Below, one piece after another: positions 14,543-24,106 of a stretch of 34,855 nt of DNA. Positions within the stretch are counted from its first letter, which is position 1, and each line of letters begins with the position of its first letter. Source of the DNA: an uncultured Oscillospiraceae bacterium (GTDB lineage: Bacteria > Bacillota > Clostridia > Oscillospirales > Oscillospiraceae); assembly GCA_934590325.1 (NCBI GenBank), contig CAKTOW010000020.1, positions 1 through 34,855 on the forward strand. Direction: 5' to 3'. The notes beneath the pieces are model-generated. The model was not told the origin of the DNA, did not search any database, and worked only from the letters and a program-made list of their open reading frames with translations. A program made the translations under genes and the position numbers.

Positions 14543-15397
14543 ATGGAAAAAAAGAAGAAAATCAGGTTCATCGTGGTGTGGCTGCTGATCACCGCGGCGT
14601 TCCTGGCCGGTTCTCTGCTTGTCCCCGGACACGGCAAGTCGGAGTCGGTGCAGGAGGCCATGCGTGACGCGGTGCTCCACGGGACGAACCGCATCAGCCT
14701 TTTCGGGCTGAAGGACGTGAACCCGGCGTACATCTCCTCCCTGGTGGTGGTGGGCGTACTGCTGCTGGTGGCCATACTGCTGCGTATCTTCGTGATACCG
14801 CGGTTCAAGATGGTGCCCGGCAAGCTGCAGATGACCATCGAGACCGTGGTGGGGCTGTTCGACGGCATGGCCAAGGGCAACAGCCCCCACCGCAACGGGT
14901 TCCTGGGCGCGTACATCTTCGGCGCGGGCGTGTACATCTTCGTGGGCACGCTGTTCGAGCTGTTCGGCTTCCAGGCCATCACCACGGGCGGGCACACCAT
15001 CGCCCTGCCGGCGCCGCTGTCGGACGTGAACGCGGCCATCTCCCTGGGCTGCCTGTCCTACGGGGTCATCCTGGTGGGAGGCATCGTGGCCAACGGCGCC
15101 AAGGGTGCGGGCAAGGCGCTGAAGGACTTCTCCCTGCCCATCTCCATGAGTTTCCGTATGTTCGGCGCACTGCTGAGCGGTCTGCTGGTGACGGAGCTGG
15201 TCTATTACTATGTGTCCCTGAGCTTTGTGGTGCCGGTGGTGGTGGCTGTGCTGTTCACCCTGCTGCATGCGCTGATCCAGGCCTACGTGCTGACCACGCT
15301 GACCTCCATGTTCTACGGGGAGTCCACGGAAAAGCACGAGCACGAACCCAAAAAGAAAAAGAAGAAAATCAAGACTGTCGAAACTGTAAATAACTGA
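14543..15397 (+). CDS. ATP synthase subunit a
   Basis: The membrane subunit a of the F-type ATP synthase, which forms the ion half-channels next to the c-ring. About five to six membrane helices are visible. The essential Arg is in SMSFRMFGALLSG (about residue 205 from this start), followed by ALIQAYVLTTLTSMF of the last helix. The C-terminus is unusual: a charged tail, KHEHEPKKKKKKIKTVE. ATG 14543 is preferred over GTG 14531 because AAAGG (14527-14531) is well placed for it and would overlap the GTG. It is the first gene of the operon; atpE follows 17 nt later. Confidence 0.95.
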   Translation: MEKKKKIRFIVVWLLITAAFLAGSLLVPGHGKSESVQEAMRDAVLHGTNRISLFGLKDVNPAYISSLVVVGVLLLVAILLRIFVIPRFKMVPGKLQMTIETVVGLFDGMAKGNSPHRNGFLGAYIFGAGVYIFVGTLFELFGFQAITTGGHTIALPAPLSDVNAAISLGCLSYGVILVGGIVANGAKGAGKALKDFSLPISMSFRMFGALLSGLLVTELVYYYVSLSFVVPVVVAVLFTLLHALIQAYVLTTLTSMFYGESTEKHEHEPKKKKKKIKTVETVNN

Positions 15398-15414
15398 CGG
15401 AGGAAAGAGAGATC

Positions 15415-15783
15415 ATGAAGAAACTGTTTAATAAGAAGGCTTTTGCCCTGGTGCTGTGCCTGGTGCTGGCACTGACCGCCATGCTGACCGTGACCGCTTT
15501 CGCCGACACCGAGCCTGCGGACGGCGCGGCTGCCGTGCAGACCGAGGAGACGAGCGGCGGCGTGAGTGCTAAGGCTATCGCCTCCGGTATTGCCATTGGT
15601 GTGGCAGCCGCAGGCGGCGCCATCGGTATGGGTATGGCTATCGCAAAGTCCGCTGAGGGTATTGCCCGCCAGCCGGAGGCGGAGGGCAAGATCCGCACCA
15701 CCATGATGCTGGGCCTGGTGTTCCTGGAAACCGCTATCATCTACGCCCTGCTGGTGGTCATCCTGATCATCTTTGTGCTGTAA
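15415..15783 (+). CDS. ATP synthase subunit c, made as a preprotein with signal peptide
   Basis: A 122-aa c subunit, longer than the usual 70-90 aa. Residues 1-30 form a typical signal peptide (KKLFNKKAF, LVLCLVLALTAM, cleavage after AFA) and 31-50 an acidic spacer. The two helices of the c hairpin follow, joined by the polar loop ARQPEAEGK. The ion-carrying Glu is Glu105 in LETAIIY. Compared with sodium-binding c subunits (Ilyobacter numbering), Gln32 is Met72, Ser66 is Thr106 and Tyr70 is Tyr110, so the sodium site is only partly present. The cleaved N-terminus would face outside, as the c hairpin requires. GGAGG before ATG 15415 is a good RBS. Confidence 0.95.
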   Translation: MKKLFNKKAFALVLCLVLALTAMLTVTAFADTEPADGAAAVQTEETSGGVSAKAIASGIAIGVAAAGGAIGMGMAIAKSAEGIARQPEAEGKIRTTMMLGLVFLETAIIYALLVVILIIFVL

Positions 15784-15801
15784 GAAACGGAGAGAGAAGC
15801 T

Positions 15802-16293
15802 ATGAATATCCCTCTGAATATTGATTGGCAGCAGATACTGCTGCACTTCTTCAACTTCTCTATTCTGGTGGGCGGACTGTACCTGCTGCTGTTCAAGCCG
15901 GTGAAGAACTTCATGGCGAAGCGCGAGAAGCACTACGCCGACATGGAGTCCGCCGCCGTGGCGCGGGAGAAAGACACCGAGGAGCTGAAGGCGGAGATGG
16001 CGAAGCGCGAGGCCGCCTTCGACGCCGAGCTGGAGGAGAAGCGCTCCGCCGCCGCCAAGGAGGCCGAGGCCTTTGCCCAGCAGCAGCGTGACGCCGCCAA
16101 GGCGCAGGCGGACAAGATCCTGTCCGACGCCAAGGCTGCCGCCGAGAACGAGCGGCAGAAGATCGTGGCCGAGGCCAACCGCGAGGCGGTGGCCATTGCC
16201 GAGGACGCCATGGAGAAGATCCTGGCGGCCCAGACGGCCAAGGCCTACGACTCCTTTGTGAACGCTGCGGAGGAGGAAAAGAATGAACACTGA
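15802..16293 (+). CDS. ATP synthase subunit b
   Basis: A 163-aa peripheral stalk protein. An N-terminal membrane segment (about 9-28, LLHFFNFSILVGGLYLLLF) with KPVKNFM after it is followed by a long Ala/Glu/Lys-rich coiled coil to the end. It dimerises and links subunit a to the top of F1 by binding the C-terminal domain of delta. Here that domain sits on alpha, encoded by the next gene, whose start overlaps the end of this one by 11 nt. Confidence 0.95.
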   Translation: MNIPLNIDWQQILLHFFNFSILVGGLYLLLFKPVKNFMAKREKHYADMESAAVAREKDTEELKAEMAKREAAFDAELEEKRSAAAKEAEAFAQQQRDAAKAQADKILSDAKAAAENERQKIVAEANREAVAIAEDAMEKILAAQTAKAYDSFVNAAEEEKNEH

Positions 16294-18031
16294 TGCACGC
16301 CTGACGGCGAAACTGTTCAGTGCTTGCCCGCCTGACAACGCACAGAAAGGTAAGCTGGAGGATGTGCTGTCGAAGAAGTACGGTCAGACCGTGGAACTCG
16401 TCTGGCAGGAGGAACCCGCGGCTGCGGGCGGCTTCCGCATTGAGGTGGGCTCCGAGGTCATCGACTGGACGGCGGAAGGGCGCCTGAGCCAGCTGAAGGA
16501 AAAGCTGGTGGGCCTCAAGAGCGAGGGTTCCGTGATCCCGCTGATCCGCGACACGGTGAAGAACTGGGTGCCCGAGGTCTGCGCCCGCGAGGTGGGCAGC
16601 GTGCTCACCGTGGCGGACGGCATCGCCTACGTGGAAGGGCTGGAGAACGCCACCTACGGCGAGATCCTGCTGTTCGAGGGAGGCATCCGGGGCATGGTGC
16701 AGGAGCTGCGGGGCGACCGCATCGGCTGCATCCTGTTCGGCCGGGTGGAGGAGGTCAGTGAGGGCACCGCGGTGCAGCGCACCGGCAAGACCGCCGGTAT
16801 CGGCGTGTCCGACGCCATGATCGGCCGCGTGGTGGACGCGCTGGGCGCGCCCATCGACGGCGCGGGCGACATCCGCGTGGATGACTACCGCATGATCGAG
16901 AGCCCGGCCCCCGGCATCATCGACCGCCAGCCGGTCAACACCCCCATGCAGACCGGCATCCTGTCCATCGATTCCATGTTCCCCATCGGCCGCGGCCAGC
17001 GTGAGCTGATCATCGGCGACCGCCAGACCGGCAAGACCGCCATCGCCATCGACACCATCCTGAACCAGAAAGGGAAGGATATGATCTGCATCTACGTGGC
17101 TATCGGCCAGAAGGCCAGCTCCGTGGCGCAGATCGCCGAGCTGCTGCGCCGTCACGACGCCATGGCCTACACCATCATCGTGTGCGCCGGCGCCGGCGAG
17201 TCCGCCTCCATGCAGTATATCGCGCCCTATGCCGGCGCGGCCATCGGCGAGTACTTCATGAACAAGGGCAAGGACGTGCTGATCGTCTACGACGATCTGT
17301 CCAAGCACGCCATCGCCTATCGTGCGCTGAGCCTGCTGCTGGGACGCTCTCCCGGCCGCGAGGCGTACCCCGGCGACGTGTTCTATCTCCACTCCCGCCT
17401 GCTGGAGCGCGCCGCGCGTCTCAGCGACGAGCGGGGCGGCGGCAGCATGACCGCGCTGCCCATCGTGGAGACCCAGGCCGGCGACGTGTCCGCCTACATC
17501 CCCACCAACATCATCTCCATCACCGACGGCCAGATCTTCCTGGAGAGCAGTCTGTTCTTCTCCGGTCACCGTCCGGCGGTGAACGTGGGCCTGTCCGTGT
17601 CCCGCGTGGGCGGCGCCGCCCAGACCAAGGCCATGAAGAAGGCCGTGGGCACCCTGCGCCTTGACCTGGCCCAGTACCGCGAGATGGAGGTGTTCACCCA
17701 GTTCTCCAGCGACCTGGACGAGGAGACGAAGAGCCAGCTGGCCTACGGCCAGAGCCTGATGTACATCCTGCGGCAGGGGCGCAGCGCCCCACTGAGCCAG
17801 GCGCAGCAGATCGTCACGCTGGTGACGGCCATGGCGCGTATCTATCAGCAGGTGCCGGTGGCGCAGGTGTGCGCCCTGCGCGACTTCCTGCTGGGCGAGT
17901 TCGCTGTCAGCCGCCAGAGCCTGATGCTGCAGCTGGAGCAGGGCGCGGCACTGACCGACGAGCTGCGGACGCAGATCGTGGACTTTGCAAAGACCGCGCT
18001 GGAGAAATTCAAGCGCGCAGGCGGGCGGTGA
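16283..18031 (+). CDS. Fusion: delta C-terminal domain + ATP synthase subunit alpha
   Basis: A 582-aa protein, about 76-80 residues longer than normal alpha. Residues 1-76 match the C-terminal domain of delta (OSCP): LTAKLFSACPPDNAQKGKLE, then VELVWQEEPAAAGGFRIEVG and VIDWTAEGRLSQLKEKL. Alpha starts near 77-83 with its own N-terminal helix kept (VIPLIRDTVKNW). Walker A is GDRQTGKT at 245-252, the same spot as in alpha plus 76. The alpha C-terminal region is complete. There is no separate atpH and no trace of the delta N-terminal domain between atpF and here. The start is fixed by GGAGGAAAAG before ATG 16283. No frameshift is needed. The stalk would be tied covalently to alpha, and three alpha per F1 would carry three delta domains. 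Confidence 0.93.
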   Translation: MNTDARLTAKLFSACPPDNAQKGKLEDVLSKKYGQTVELVWQEEPAAAGGFRIEVGSEVIDWTAEGRLSQLKEKLVGLKSEGSVIPLIRDTVKNWVPEVCAREVGSVLTVADGIAYVEGLENATYGEILLFEGGIRGMVQELRGDRIGCILFGRVEEVSEGTAVQRTGKTAGIGVSDAMIGRVVDALGAPIDGAGDIRVDDYRMIESPAPGIIDRQPVNTPMQTGILSIDSMFPIGRGQRELIIGDRQTGKTAIAIDTILNQKGKDMICIYVAIGQKASSVAQIAELLRRHDAMAYTIIVCAGAGESASMQYIAPYAGAAIGEYFMNKGKDVLIVYDDLSKHAIAYRALSLLLGRSPGREAYPGDVFYLHSRLLERAARLSDERGGGSMTALPIVETQAGDVSAYIPTNIISITDGQIFLESSLFFSGHRPAVNVGLSVSRVGGAAQTKAMKKAVGTLRLDLAQYREMEVFTQFSSDLDEETKSQLAYGQSLMYILRQGRSAPLSQAQQIVTLVTAMARIYQQVPVAQVCALRDFLLGEFAVSRQSLMLQLEQGAALTDELRTQIVDFAKTALEKFKRAGGR

Positions 18032-18035
18032 GCGC

Positions 18036-20346
<2,311 letters not shown>

Positions 20347-20347
<1 letters not shown>

Positions 20348-20754
20348 TGGCGGCCCTGTTCCAACTGGATGTGCTGGCGGCCAGCGTGCCCTTCTTCCGG
20401 GGCAAGTGCGTGTCCGTGGTCATCCCCACCGACGACGGCGAGTACGGCGTTCTGGCGGGGCACAGCAATGCTGTAGGCGCCGTGTGTGCCGGTGAGCTGC
20501 GGTTCGAGACCGCGGAGGGGGAGACCCGCCGTGCCGCCGTGGCGCCGGGGCTGTTCAAGATAGACGGCGACAGGGTGTTGCTGCTGCTGGACGCGGCGGA
20601 GCGTCCGGAGGACATCGATGTGAACCGCGCCCTCCGCGCCCGGGAAGAGGCCGAGGAGGCCCTGCGACAGAAGCGCAGCATGGCGGAGTATCAGATCGCC
20701 CAGGGCAATCTGGCCCGCGCACTGAATCGCCTCCGCGTCAGCGGAAGAATGTAA
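20347..20754 (+). CDS. ATP synthase subunit epsilon
   Basis: A 135-aa subunit bound to gamma. The N-terminal beta sandwich contains PTDDGEYGVLAGHSNAVGAV (typical GEFGVLPGH region), and the C-terminal two-helix domain (about 85-135) can inhibit ATP hydrolysis. ATG 20347 overlaps the atpD stop; the GTG directly before it at 20344 is less likely. Confidence 0.95.
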
Positions 20755-20758
20755 CAGT

Positions 20759-20791
20759 AAAAAAAGAGACCGCATTGCGGTCTCTTTTTTT
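20759..20791. terminator. Terminator of the ATP synthase operon
   Basis: AAAAAAAGAGACCGC (20759-20773), ATT, GCGGTCTCTTTTTTT (20777-20791): perfect, symmetric, and shared with the convergent minus-strand gene ending at 20804. Confidence 0.95.
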
Positions 20792-20803
20792 GCTTTCTTC
20801 AGT

Positions 20804-21451
20804 TCAGGGCAGCAGGTGCGCTATCCACACGAACAGGCAGCCCAGGGCGAAGAAGAAGGCCAGGATGGCGGTCACGTACAGCCAGAAGCGCTTGGCGCCC
20901 AGCCGGGGGTAGTCCAGGAACGGATAGGGGTACAGCTTGTTGCTGCGCCCGATGGGGACGCCGCTTTTCGCTCGCAGCATGGCGAAGGCGAAGTACGCCA
21001 GCGGCAGCACCAGCCACCAGGCCGCGTGCATCAGGGTCAGGCCGGCCTTGTCCTGCCACAGCAGCCACTGCAGCACCACAAGGCCGGGGGTGATGTAGTG
21101 GACGCAGACATTGCCGAAGGAGAAGCGTCCCTTGAGCCAGCTGTCGTCGCCCCGGTAGTGGGCGGTGGGGATCAGCACAAAGGCGTAGATCAGGTGGGTG
21201 ACGTAGATGCACAGCGTCATGCTCAGCGCTGTACCGGGGGAGGACAGCCAGCGGAAGATACCGCTGTCCGGGTCGTGGCCGCCGGCGCCCAGCGCCAGCT
21301 CGTACACCAGCACCAACAGGTTGCTCAGGTGGGTGTAGTATACGAAAAACCCGGCGCGGATGCGGTGCTTGTCCGGCAGCCACGCTTTTTTGTACAGCCC
21401 CAGGGCGGCGACCAGTACGATGATCAGGGCAGAGAGCCGCAGCATGGTCAT
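20804..21451 (-). CDS. Pr6Pr-like six-helix membrane protein
   Basis: A 215-aa integral membrane protein with about six membrane helices: [75 protein letters not shown] and a last [15 protein letters not shown]. Features such as YYTHLSN, the HYITPGL segment and [12 protein letters not shown] match the Pr6Pr (FAR-17a/AIG1-like) family, whose activity in bacteria is not established. ATG 21451 overlaps the stop of endonuclease IV (ATGA), so it is the last gene of a minus-strand operon. Confidence 0.8.
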   Translation of the reverse strand: MTMLRLSALIIVLVAALGLYKKAWLPDKHRIRAGFFVYYTHLSNLLVLVYELALGAGGHDPDSGIFRWLSSPGTALSMTLCIYVTHLIYAFVLIPTAHYRGDDSWLKGRFSFGNVCVHYITPGLVVLQWLLWQDKAGLTLMHAAWWLVLPLAYFAFAMLRAKSGVPIGRSNKLYPYPFLDYPRLGAKRFWLYVTAILAFFFALGCLFVWIAHLLP

Positions 21452-22281
21452 ACCTCCCGCAGCTCCTTCAGCAGCGCGATCTCCCGGGCGTAGCCGGGCA
21501 GCTCGTTGGGGGTCTCCAACACGAAGGGCAGCCCCTGCAGCGCCGGATGGCTGACCACCCGTGCCAGCGCCTCCGCGCCCAGGAAGCCCTCGCCGATGCG
21601 GGCGTGGCGGTCCTTGTGGGCGCCCAGCGGGTTCAGACTGTCGTTGATGTGGACAGCCTTCAGGCGGCGGAGCCCGATGACCTTGTCGAACTCCGTCAGC
21701 ACGCCGTCCAGGTCCCCGGCGATGTCGTACCCGGCATCGGACACGTGGCAGGTATCCAGGCATACGCCCATCCTGTCGTTCAGCGTCACCCGGTCGAGGA
21801 TGTCACGCAGCTCCTCAAAGCGGCTGCCCACCTCGCTGCCCTTGCCGGACATGGTCTCCAGCAGGACGGTGGTGTGCATTTCCGGGGTGAGGATGGCGTT
21901 GAGGGTATCCGCGATCTGGGCGATGCCGGTCTCGACGCCCTGGCCGGTGTGGCTGCCGGGGTGGAAGTTGTAGACGTTGCCGGGGAGGTATTCCATGCGC
22001 TGCAGGTCGTCCGCCAGCGTCAGGCGGGCGAACTCGCGGGTGTGTTCGTCCTTGGAGCAGGGATTGATGGTGTAGGGGGCATGGGCCACCAGGGTGCCGA
22101 AGTTGTTCTCCGCCGCTAGAGCAAGGAACGCGGCCACGTCCGCCGGGTCGATGGCCTTAGCCCTGCTGCCCCGGGGATTGCGTGTGAAAAACTGGAAGGT
22201 GTTGGCGCCGATGGACAGGGCGGTCCTGCCCATGGCCAGAAAGCCGTCGGAGGCGGAGAGATGGCAGCCGATATAGAACAT
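21448..22281 (-). CDS. nfo: Endonuclease IV (AP endonuclease)
   Basis: A 277-aa TIM-barrel nuclease that cuts DNA 5' of abasic sites in base excision repair, using three zinc ions. Visible family motifs are IGCHLS at the start, [46 protein letters not shown] and [11 protein letters not shown], containing the His, Asp and Glu metal ligands. ATG 22281 has AAAGGAG upstream. It starts 12 nt after the YfcE-type gene and overlaps the membrane-protein gene. Confidence 0.96.
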   Translation of the reverse strand: MFYIGCHLSASDGFLAMGRTALSIGANTFQFFTRNPRGSRAKAIDPADVAAFLALAAENNFGTLVAHAPYTINPCSKDEHTREFARLTLADDLQRMEYLPGNVYNFHPGSHTGQGVETGIAQIADTLNAILTPEMHTTVLLETMSGKGSEVGSRFEELRDILDRVTLNDRMGVCLDTCHVSDAGYDIAGDLDGVLTEFDKVIGLRRLKAVHINDSLNPLGAHKDRHARIGEGFLGAEALARVVSHPALQGLPFVLETPNELPGYAREIALLKELREV

Positions 22282-22293
22282 GGTATGTCTCCT

Positions 22294-22758
22294 TTACAGT
22301 GCCAGCGTTCGGATGCCCGCGTGGCCGTTTTCGATGGTGAGCACGCCGCAGGTGGGGCGGAGACGGTCGCCCGCTGCGCCGGGGTTCAGCGTCAGCAGGG
22401 AGCCGTCGTTGTCCACCAGCGGCACGTGGGTGTGGCCGAACAGCAGCACCTGTGCGCCGTACTCCTTCGCTGCGTACATGGCGGCCATGGGGGAGTTTTT
22501 TACATTACGGGTGTGGCCGTGGAGCATGAAGATGCGCACGCCGCCCAGCTCTATGAGCCGCTCTGGCTGGCCGCAGCTGCCCCAGTCACAGTTGCCGGGG
22601 ACGCCCTCCATGGGGAGGGCGGGGAAAAGGGCTTGCAGGGCGGTCAGATCCCGCTGGCAGTCGCCCAGGTGCAGTACCCGGTGAGGCTGCACCCGCTCCA
22701 CGGCGCGTATCATATTGTCCACATTCCCGTGGGAATCGGATAGAACAAGAACAGTCAT
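22294..22758 (-). CDS. YfcE/MJ0936-type metallophosphoesterase
   Basis: A 154-aa phosphodiesterase with the full calcineurin-like metal-site series: LSDSHGN, HLGDCQRD, VPGNCDW, MLHGHT and LLFGHTHVP. The family hydrolyses phosphodiesters with two divalent metals; the natural substrate is unknown. ATG 22758 is chosen because the protein then starts with the first beta strand and GAGGT is 5 nt upstream. It is first in an operon with nfo and the membrane protein. Confidence 0.92.
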   Translation of the reverse strand: MTVLVLSDSHGNVDNMIRAVERVQPHRVLHLGDCQRDLTALQALFPALPMEGVPGNCDWGSCGQPERLIELGGVRIFMLHGHTRNVKNSPMAAMYAAKEYGAQVLLFGHTHVPLVDNDGSLLTLNPGAAGDRLRPTCGVLTIENGHAGIRTLAL

Positions 22759-22787
22759 AGTACCTCGCAAGATCGGTGATATACTGT

Positions 22788-22816
22788 ATTGTACCACTCT
22801 TGCCTTGCAAACTCAA
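22788..22816 (-). promoter_or_regulatory. Promoter of the YfcE/nfo operon
   Basis: Minus strand: TTGAGT (22816-22811), 17 bp, TACAAT (22793-22788). It overlaps the divergent promoter of the Smr gene. Confidence 0.7.
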
Positions 22817-22833
22817 CAATTTTGGGGTATGAT
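22805..22833 (+). promoter_or_regulatory. Promoter of the Smr/amidase pair
   Basis: TTGCAA (22805-22810), 17 bp, TATGAT (22828-22833), 31 nt before the ATG at 22865. Confidence 0.7.
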
Positions 22834-22864
22834 GCTAAGTAACAAAAGTTCGGAGGTGCCTATT

Positions 22865-23107
22865 ATGGTGGGCGGCGTGATGGAGCTGGATCTCCACGGC
22901 ATGAATACGTACCAGGCGCAGATCGCCATCGACGCGGCGCTGCGCCGCTGCGGCGGCGGGGTGTACCGTCTGCGGCTCATCCACGGTTACCGGGGCGGCA
23001 CCGCCATACGAGACATGCTGTGGACGGTGTACAACAAGCGCAGTCAGGTCAAGCGCATGGTCAGCATCAGCGAGGGCGTGACGGAGCTGGTGCTGCGGGA
23101 GTATTGA
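22865..23107 (+). CDS. Small stand-alone Smr domain protein
   Basis: An 80-aa protein that is little more than one Smr domain. LDLHGMNTYQAQIAI is the first conserved part, and LRLIHGYRGGTAIRDM the second, equivalent to the HGxG motif of Smr nucleases (here HGYRGG). Smr domains bind or cut nucleic acids, as in MutS2 and in ribosome rescue factors. ATG 22865 has GGAGGTG upstream; the longer frame to 22715 crosses the promoter. It is followed by the amidase gene 17 nt later. Confidence 0.85.
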   Translation: MVGGVMELDLHGMNTYQAQIAIDAALRRCGGGVYRLRLIHGYRGGTAIRDMLWTVYNKRSQVKRMVSISEGVTELVLREY

Positions 23108-23124
23108 GAGGAGGGGGAATCGCC

Positions 23125-23931
23125 ATGAAACTGGCACAGATACAGATGCAGGTGACGGACAACAAGACGCTGAACCTGTGGCACGCGGCGGAGCTGATAC
23201 AGGGCGTGGAGGCGGATATGGTCATCCTGCCGGAGATGTTCTGTTGCCCCTATGACAACGCCTGCTTCCGGAAATACGGCGAGGAAGAGGGCGGCGCGGC
23301 CTGGGAGGTGCTATCCCGCACGGCGCGGGAGAACAGTATCTGGTTGGTAGGAGGCTCCATTCCCGAGTTGGAGGGCGGCAGGCTGTACAACACATCCTAC
23401 GTGTTCGACGCTGATGGCCGCCAGGTGGCCAAGCACCGCAAGATGCATCTGTTCGACATCGACGTGGACGGCGGCCAGAGCTTCCGCGAGTCGGATACCC
23501 TTTCTCCGGGAAATGAGATCACGGTGTTCGACACCCCGTGGGGGCGGATGGGCCTGTGTATATGCTTCGACCTGCGGTTCGAGGAACTGTGCAGGGTGAT
23601 GGCGCTGGAGGGGGCGCGGGTGCTGCTGGCGCCGGCGGCCTTCAACATGACCACCGGACCCGCCCACTGGGAGCTGCTGCTGCGGCAGCGGGCGGTGGAT
23701 AACCAGTGCTTCACCGTGGGCACGTCCCCGGCGCGGGACGAGTGGGCCTCTTACGTGGCATGGGGCGAGTCCATGGTCTGCGATCCGTGGGGCACGGTGC
23801 TGCACCGGTGCGGCACCGATGAGGAGGTGGCCGTGACGGAGCTGGACATGGACCGTGTGGCCCAGGTGCGGCGTCAGCTGCCTATCCTGTCCGCCCGACG
23901 GACGGATGTATACGAGCTGCGGCGGAAATAA
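23125..23931 (+). CDS. Carbon-nitrogen hydrolase (omega-amidase/Nit2-like)
   Basis: A 268-aa nitrilase-superfamily amidase. The catalytic triad is visible: Glu37 in VILPEMF, Lys106 in KHRKMHLFDIDV, and Cys147 in LCICFDLRFEE. HLFDIDV and GxxxRESDTLSPG are typical of the Nit2/omega-amidase group, which hydrolyses 2-oxoglutaramate and 2-oxosuccinamate produced by glutamine and asparagine transaminases. The substrate is inferred from the family. It has GGAGGGGG as RBS and shares the Smr promoter. Confidence 0.92.
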   Translation: MKLAQIQMQVTDNKTLNLWHAAELIQGVEADMVILPEMFCCPYDNACFRKYGEEEGGAAWEVLSRTARENSIWLVGGSIPELEGGRLYNTSYVFDADGRQVAKHRKMHLFDIDVDGGQSFRESDTLSPGNEITVFDTPWGRMGLCICFDLRFEELCRVMALEGARVLLAPAAFNMTTGPAHWELLLRQRAVDNQCFTVGTSPARDEWASYVAWGESMVCDPWGTVLHRCGTDEEVAVTELDMDRVAQVRRQLPILSARRTDVYELRRK

Positions 23932-23984
23932 GACTGCTATCGGTTTTACAGATAGCCAGATGGCAGCAAAAGTGAAAATATCGG

Positions 23985-24013
23985 TTGACAGGAGTTTCTT
24001 TTTACGATACTAT
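23985..24013 (+). promoter_or_regulatory. Strong promoter of the NhaC-type antiporter gene
   Basis: TTGACA (23985-23990), 17 bp, TACTAT (24008-24013): a consensus -35 and good -10, 93 nt before the ATG. Confidence 0.85.
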
Positions 24014-24033
24014 TGATACGGCTTTCGGGATGC

Positions 24034-24055
24034 CCGCGCTGCTTGTACAGCGCGG
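24034..24055 (+). promoter_or_regulatory. Leader hairpin of the antiporter gene
   Basis: CCGCGCTG (24034-24041) pairs perfectly with CAGCGCGG (24048-24055) in the 5' leader, followed by ACATTTTCT. It might be a weak attenuator or an RNA-stabilising stem. No known riboswitch is recognised. Confidence 0.45.
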
Positions 24056-24106
24056 ACATTTTCTGCGCAGAGGGCCGTTTCAGGATAGAGAGAAAGGAAA
24101 CGCGAT

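Noticed and set aside
16283..16515. A separate small delta gene or a frameshift between delta and alpha
   Set aside because: The delta-like and alpha-like parts are in the same frame with no stop and no internal start with a good RBS, so a fusion is the simplest reading.
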